DNA of 64,000 nucleotides, from the NCBI RefSeq assembly GCF_030247185.1, contig NC_080572.1:31418971-31482970 (forward strand), given 5' to 3'. Made by a program: the position numbers and the translations under genes. The notes under the pieces are model-generated. The model saw only the letters and a list, made by a program, of their open reading frames with translations. It was not told the origin of the DNA and did no database searches. The first letter of the stretch is position 1. Each line of letters begins with the position of its first letter. Shown here in pieces: positions 58,706-64,000 of the stretch. This DNA is from Malaya genurostris. Its lineage: Eukaryota; Arthropoda; Insecta; Diptera; Culicidae.

Positions 58706-61700
58706 CGACGACACGACCTGCCACTCGTCTATAAAAACTGTATCGCAAATTTAACTACCCCCCAGTAACTGGTAATGTCAAAACGAAATTGCTTGAAAAT
58801 TTATTGAAAATGGCAACAATTGTCGAAAACTGTTGATTTAAAATAACAGTTATCTATGGTTACGTATGTTGTTTCATTGGAATATATTTAAAAAAATCGC
58901 AAAAGAAAAACAACACGTAATTTTTGAGAATCAGAAGGAGATAAAATTTTTGTGAATCAGAAGCGGTAGAAAATATTCAATATTATCACCGGGGCCCAGA
59001 ATTATCACAAAAATGTAACCAAAATGGCACATTCGTAGGTATTAGCTTTGAATTACCATTTTGTTACGGACCTAAACTCGATTTTTTTATATTGTAGATC
59101 ATACACTTTGGTATGAAAGAAGTAGTAGGTCTCATCTTATCCACGTAGGAGAGCAGGAGAAATCCATGTGCGGGAAAGTAAATTTGTTAAACTTGGAATT
59201 CTAGCTTTGCTCGGGAAGTAAATCTCCAAATACGGTCCAGTAGTCGAACTGATCGGGTTCCTATGTACGATAATGCGAAGCATAATATTGATCCCGTGAT
59301 TTTATACGAAATCAAAAACGTTTTTTCATAGTAATGCAAATTAATATTGGAAGAAGCCTTTTTAAATTGCTAAATTTAATATAACCTATAATTGTTAATC
59401 ATCATTTGAAGAATATAATTAATTATTATAGTGAAACTAAAAAAAATGTACTCTTTTCAATGAAATTTCGAACTATTGTGGCACAATGTAACCGATTTTT
59501 ATCAGTTTTACGAAACTGAGCTCTCCGGATATCATTTAACATGAACGTTCAACCGACGACACGACCTGCCACTCACTATTCAAAACTGTATCACAAATTT
59601 AACTACCCCTCAGTAACTCGTAATGTCAAAATGAAATCACTTGAAAAATATTGGAAACTGGCAACTAAGCCCGAAAAACTGTTGTATTGGAAATAACATC
59701 TACCGTTACCGTAGTTACATTTATTTACTTTAATATTTGCACAACAGGTGAAAGAGGTATTTAAATCTAATTTTTTTTGTCAGTCGAAGTTGTTTCGCTA
59801 CGGGGCAGCTCTACCGCATTTACAGAAAAACTATTCATTTGGGAATCGTACGGTTTCTTTGCACAGGTTTTCGAAGCCACACTGTTATATTCGCTGAATA
59901 AGTTTTATATGGGTTCAAATTCATATAAGAAATAAATCAGAGTTGACTACTCACGTATTAGGAAGTATTCGTAGGATTTATCTTCGCTAGAGGAATTGTG
60001 CTTAATTTATTGGATCTACCGACACCATACCGAATTTTGCAATCGAAGATAAAGAGGCGTTCGAATATGAAAAAAATTACAAGACGAAAATATTAATCGA
60101 CTTATTATAATTGCGCCCTGACTGAATTACAGATACTGAATTGTGTTCGCATCTTTGGGGTATCTTCAAGTGAAAACATCGAACTACGAATTAGTAGTTT
60201 TCTAATCAAACAAAACTATCATGTTACGAAAAAATCCATGGGGTCTATTTTTTTAATTATTTTCATTATAGTTATTTAATCTTGATTTTTCGCGATATTG
60301 ATACAAAACTTTGTAAACTGTGCTTTTCTCTCCTAAAAAATAGGGTAACGGAGATATTTTGGCCACTCTAATATATTTTGGCCTGGCGCTTATATTTTAG
60401 GTTGTAGTCAAAGTTCACATGTTCATACCTAATATGTTAATGTATGGAACAATCTTCAAAACTCGGACACACGATGAACTTAATTTCGATTACATCTAGA
60501 AATGTGTACGCCGGACCAAAACATATTGGAGTGGTCAAAATACATCCATTACCCTACATAATGAACTGTTGGACCTGGTTTTGGTGGAGGATAATTCTTT
60601 AATTCAGAATAAACAAAAATGTTTAATACGATCGAAAAGGCTACTTTCAAACTACCTACAGTGTCGCAAAACTCTTAAATCTTCTGGAAACCATAGATCA
60701 AACCATTTCTAAATCTATATATCTTTAGATGACCAATATCGCCAAGCACCTTAAGAGATTATAAAGTCCGTCTAATTTGCAATCAAATCTATTGGTCGAA
60801 CCGCATGCGCATAGGTAGTCAATTCTTGATCACATTCTCGATCAATTGCAGTCCTCAAAGAGCCATGTCTCCTCCCGACATGTTTACCGGGTACAAGTTT
60901 TTGAGTGTTTGTTTCTTGCGATTTTCGAGTGTTTGGTTCACGAGATCTCGAAGATACAATGAGCTTAAAACATCAGAAATTTGCATTATGTCCTGATAAT
61001 TACTATCCGGACGCGTGGCTCAAGTGTCATATTTGGTGTCCTGTAATGATCCGTCATAATAATCAGGTCAAGTTAATTTAGCAAATAAAATCATTCACTA
61101 ATATATTTTTATTCGTACCTACAGAAGTTTGAAATCAATAGGGAAAATCGTTTTGCTTTTATTCGACATTCTGATTTGTTTATTTACTATGGAGCTCCTT
61201 GGTAACTAGTTCATAGCAACTTAAACAGTGTTGCACAAGAAGATTATTTTTATCATTTTCAAGGGGTCGCTATATTTGTGGTAACTGGCGGTAAATCTCG
61301 CACGAACACTTTTTATTCCGATTTTTCTTCGGAGTGCCTGGTCGTGTCGTCGGTTCAACGGCTTAGTAATCAATACACAAGACAGTAGACAATACGAAAC
61401 TCTCAATTGTTATTGTTAGTCATTTAATAAAATAAAAATTTCTTAAAAAATCACAAAGAATTGTAAGGTAGATTTCATCTCAGCGAATAACCATTGTATC
61501 TGGTTCTTTGTGCCACAGGGTTGTGTTTGGTGTTTGTACTTTAATGTGATTTTGTGAAAAATTTCAGTCCGAACCCCAATATGTGTATGTTACGCATGGG
61601 TGGTGAATAGTTCTTGAATAGTGAATTTCTCCGGCTTGAGTAGCTGTTATCGTGGAGATGTAGTATTTGTACGTATCAGAAAAAAACGGTGTCTTGCCAT

Positions 61701-62185
61701 GGTCGTAGTCTGCATTCTGTTCGATTTATTGCATGTGCTTTCTAGCAGATAATCGTATCTGACGGTAAAGGCTATTTGCTTCAGTTTATTCGATCGCTTG
61801 GTAACTCGTGGTATGACTATAGAGCACTGACGCAAACATACAAAGAAAAAATATGGTTTTTATTATTTCTACTTTTTTACAATAATGTAATGTCGATCAG
61901 TATTAAACAACGGAGTTTTTTACTCACCTATTTAATCATATTGCCAAAAATTGCGTGCAAAGCCCTGCGAAAACTTCATTAATCTGATTAAAGAAGACTT
62001 TGTATTTGTTTATTTGTGTTGCAAAAGTTCCTTGGTAACTAGTTTATAGCAACAAGAAAAGTGTTTCTGGAAACATTTTTTTCAATGATTAACAAGGGGT
62101 CGCTATATTTTTAGTAACTGGCGGTAAATCGCTCACGAATACTTTTTATTCTGATTTTTCTTTGAAGTGCCTGGTCGTGTCGTCG
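58706..62185. mobile_element. Inverted-repeat element with 7-bp TSD, outer copy
   Basis: Left end CGACGACACGACCTGCCACT, right end (inward) CGACGACACGACCAGGCACT. The 7-bp TSD ATTAACC is at 58699-58705 and 62186-62192. 3480 bp, of which 1799 bp is a second copy of the same family (59554-61352) with its own TSD. The left end abuts the 57.5-58.7 kb inverted repeat. No transposase domain was recognised. A 7-bp TSD fits few known superfamilies, so the class is left open. Confidence 0.9.
59554..61352. mobile_element. Inverted-repeat element with 7-bp TSD, inner copy
   Basis: Same ends as the outer copy, with TSD GTTCAAC at 59547-59553 and 61353-61359. Left subterminal sequence ('aatttaactacccctcagta') matches the outer copy's left side, and right subterminal sequence ('aaggggtcgctatatttgtg') matches the outer right side. 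1799 bp, no coding domain. Confidence 0.9.
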
Positions 62186-62192
62186 ATTAACC

Positions 62193-62737
62193 TTTCAACT
62201 GCTGAGATTAGCCACACCAACACATTCGCACGTGGATTCGACTCTAGGACAGGACCTGACAATCACGCTCGCTCAATGTTACTGTGAGTAGAATCTCACT
62301 CACTTTCGCTAAAAGTGGAACTACTCTATTGTGAGTAAAGTTATATTTACTTACTTTTGCGTAAAGATGGAATTGGTCAAATTCTGAGTAACATTTACTC
62401 AGTGCTAGAGAAGGGAAAATTAGCTCGAATGAGTAAAGTTACTCAGTTTCATTTGAATTACCCAAGAAATTGTTCGTTTTATACAGAAATGCGTGTAGAT
62501 TTAAAACAACATAACCTTTTTATTAATCTTTTAGGAATAGTTTACATACTGTAACAGAAATGAACGAAACTTGAACTTAAGGCAATTCTAAGTCTTCTGC
62601 AATGGGAGCTTCTTTGAACGATGCCGCAAGATTATTCACGGTGGATCTCCGAACATTTGAAGGGCAGTTCTTAATTTTTACTCGTGTTTAATTTGTGAAT
62701 TTATTGAAAATGAGCTTGATGAGGTTGCACATATGTG
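62193..62737. repeat. Region of short 'gagtaaagttactca' inverted words
   Basis: About 62280-62450 has many copies of TGAGTA/TACTCA ('gtgagtaaagtta', 'gagtaacatttactcag', 'gagtaaagttactcag'). No gene recognised. Confidence 0.55.
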
Positions 62738-63972
62738 CACGCAGAGAAAATTTTTTTTAATATAACCAAATTTAGGTTTCACGCTACGATTTATTTTGTT
62801 AAAATAGTGACAAAAGAAAATCTGGTTTGATAAAGAAAATATTGCTGCTTGAAACTACAAAACATGATAATCAAGTTTACTCAGTGTGTTAGCTTGTTTC
62901 AAACGACATTTTGATAAAAGCAACGAATATTTCACTTGTGCGTTCCTGTCAATTTCTTGACAAACAATTTCACAGTGAATTCAATTTGAAAAATTTGTTA
63001 TGAATGAACGAACTTTAGATAAAGTTAAGAATTGTTGCGCTTTGAATTCACAAAATTTTTAGTTTAAATAAATTACCTTAAATTTAGCTATTTTAACTAA
63101 CGCTTTTCTTTGTTGAAATTAAACATTTTTGTTTGTTTTTTAAAATAAAATGATTTCTTTCAAACTAATTTACAGGGTTATATTTTAAACTACTTTTATT
63201 TCGATATATCTTGGTTCAATAATTTCTAGAAAACAATTATTTTCAATTTAGAATATTTTTAAGACATTTGATCGTTTCGTCATTCCGTTGCTACTCGATC
63301 GAATTATTCACATACCGCAGTAAAGGCCTGTTTTTTTATGTTTATAGCATCCAAACGATTCGGTGCTCCATCAGTTCGGCCCAAAACGAGAACCTGCATC
63401 AAATATTTTTTGTAAAGAAAATGTGTTATGTAATATGATGCAAATTTTTAAAATATACTTAATCATCAATACATACACTTGAATTGTTGCAAACCTCCTA
63501 GGAAATGAAAGAAGCAAACTTCTTACGCGGGAGACATAAATGCAGTGGTTTATACGCACGAGAAAAAACATGTTCTGGTTTATATGATATAAAACTAACG
63601 CGGTTCATTTAAACAGTAAACTTAGTTATATTATTACACAAATAATATCATAGATAAATTGAACCGAGTTTTTTCTTGATATGAAGGTATAGCTGGATTG
63701 AGTCAACGAGGACATTGCCGAAAACATTAACTCAACTTTGGTTGACATGTAAAAAATTGTTAGTTTATTCCAACAATAAACTCAGCGAGAACAATTATAG
63801 TTTTGGTTTGGTTGTACCAAAATTTTGATTCAAATCAAACAGAGATCATTGTTTTTGTTGAAGGGAGAAATTGGTTTATTACAATCATATTCTAGCTTGA
63901 AATTAATATAAATCAAATTTTAAAAACTACTAACTGTTTTGTTATTTTAAACATGCTCAATTTCTCTGCGTG
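62738..63972. mobile_element. Probable non-autonomous element with CACGCAGAGAAA ends
   Basis: CACGCAGAGAAAATT at 62738 is mirrored by AATTTCTCTGCGTG ending at 63972. It is AT-rich throughout with no coding domain. No clear TSD, so the assignment is tentative. Confidence 0.6.
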
Positions 63973-64000
63973 TGGCAGCGAAAACCTTCAATCGTAAAAG

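Overview
This window is animal nuclear DNA from an insect, most likely a mosquito (Culicidae). It is AT-rich, gene-poor and intron-bearing, and it is packed with transposable elements. The mosquito assignment rests on three kinds of evidence: a DD37E Tc1/mariner transposase relic, a tRNA-derived SINE whose body resembles mosquito SINEs, and several copies of long non-coding repeats of a kind I associate with culicid genomes (for example the phrases 'taatccacctagtggtgta' and 'gagctgagtcgaatggtat'). The species cannot be named from the sequence.

Four host genes can be modelled. (1) A tetraspanin on + (20084-23783) has two alternative 3' terminal exons. Each encodes its own TM3, large extracellular loop and TM4, and each is followed by its own poly(A) signals. 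(2) and (3) Two paralogous four-pass membrane proteins with PPxY motifs lie on - (40201-40946 and 53717-54593). They resemble the TMEM272-like family and share the same two-exon, phase-1 structure. (4) Between them on + is a ZAD C2H2 zinc-finger gene (50766-52828) with three exons, a canonical ZAD and 12 fingers, including an internally duplicated four-finger block.

Layout. 1-5.3 kb: inverted repeat, DD37E transposase relic, LINE endonuclease relic, then a 136-bp TA microsatellite. 5.4-20 kb: essentially gene-free, with mosquito-type repeats and a SINE. 20-24 kb: tetraspanin. 24-29.9 kb: mariner DD34D relic, dispersed repeats, minisatellite. 29.8-32.6 kb: gag-protease-RT relic of a Ty3/gypsy element carrying a MITE. 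34.4-37.7 kb: non-LTR retrotransposon interrupted by a hAT-type element. 37.8-42.6 kb: hAT-type MITEs and the first PPxY membrane gene. 41-50.7 kb: dense nested transposons, one of which carries an MBT-domain gene fragment. 50.7-54.6 kb: zinc-finger gene and second membrane gene. 55.4-62.2 kb: more elements, a near-perfect 1.1-kb inverted repeat, and an element inserted inside another copy of its own family. 62.2-64 kb: repeats.

Several element boundaries are fixed by exact target-site duplications (TSDs) read directly from the sequence: 8 bp (hAT-like), 9 bp (Mutator-like), 3-bp TTA/TAA (Harbinger-like) and 7 bp (unassigned). Family names based on TSD length are inferences. The least ordinary features are the duplicated terminal exons of the tetraspanin, the captured MBT fragment, the long hairpin at 57.5-58.7 kb and the self-nested 7-bp-TSD family.
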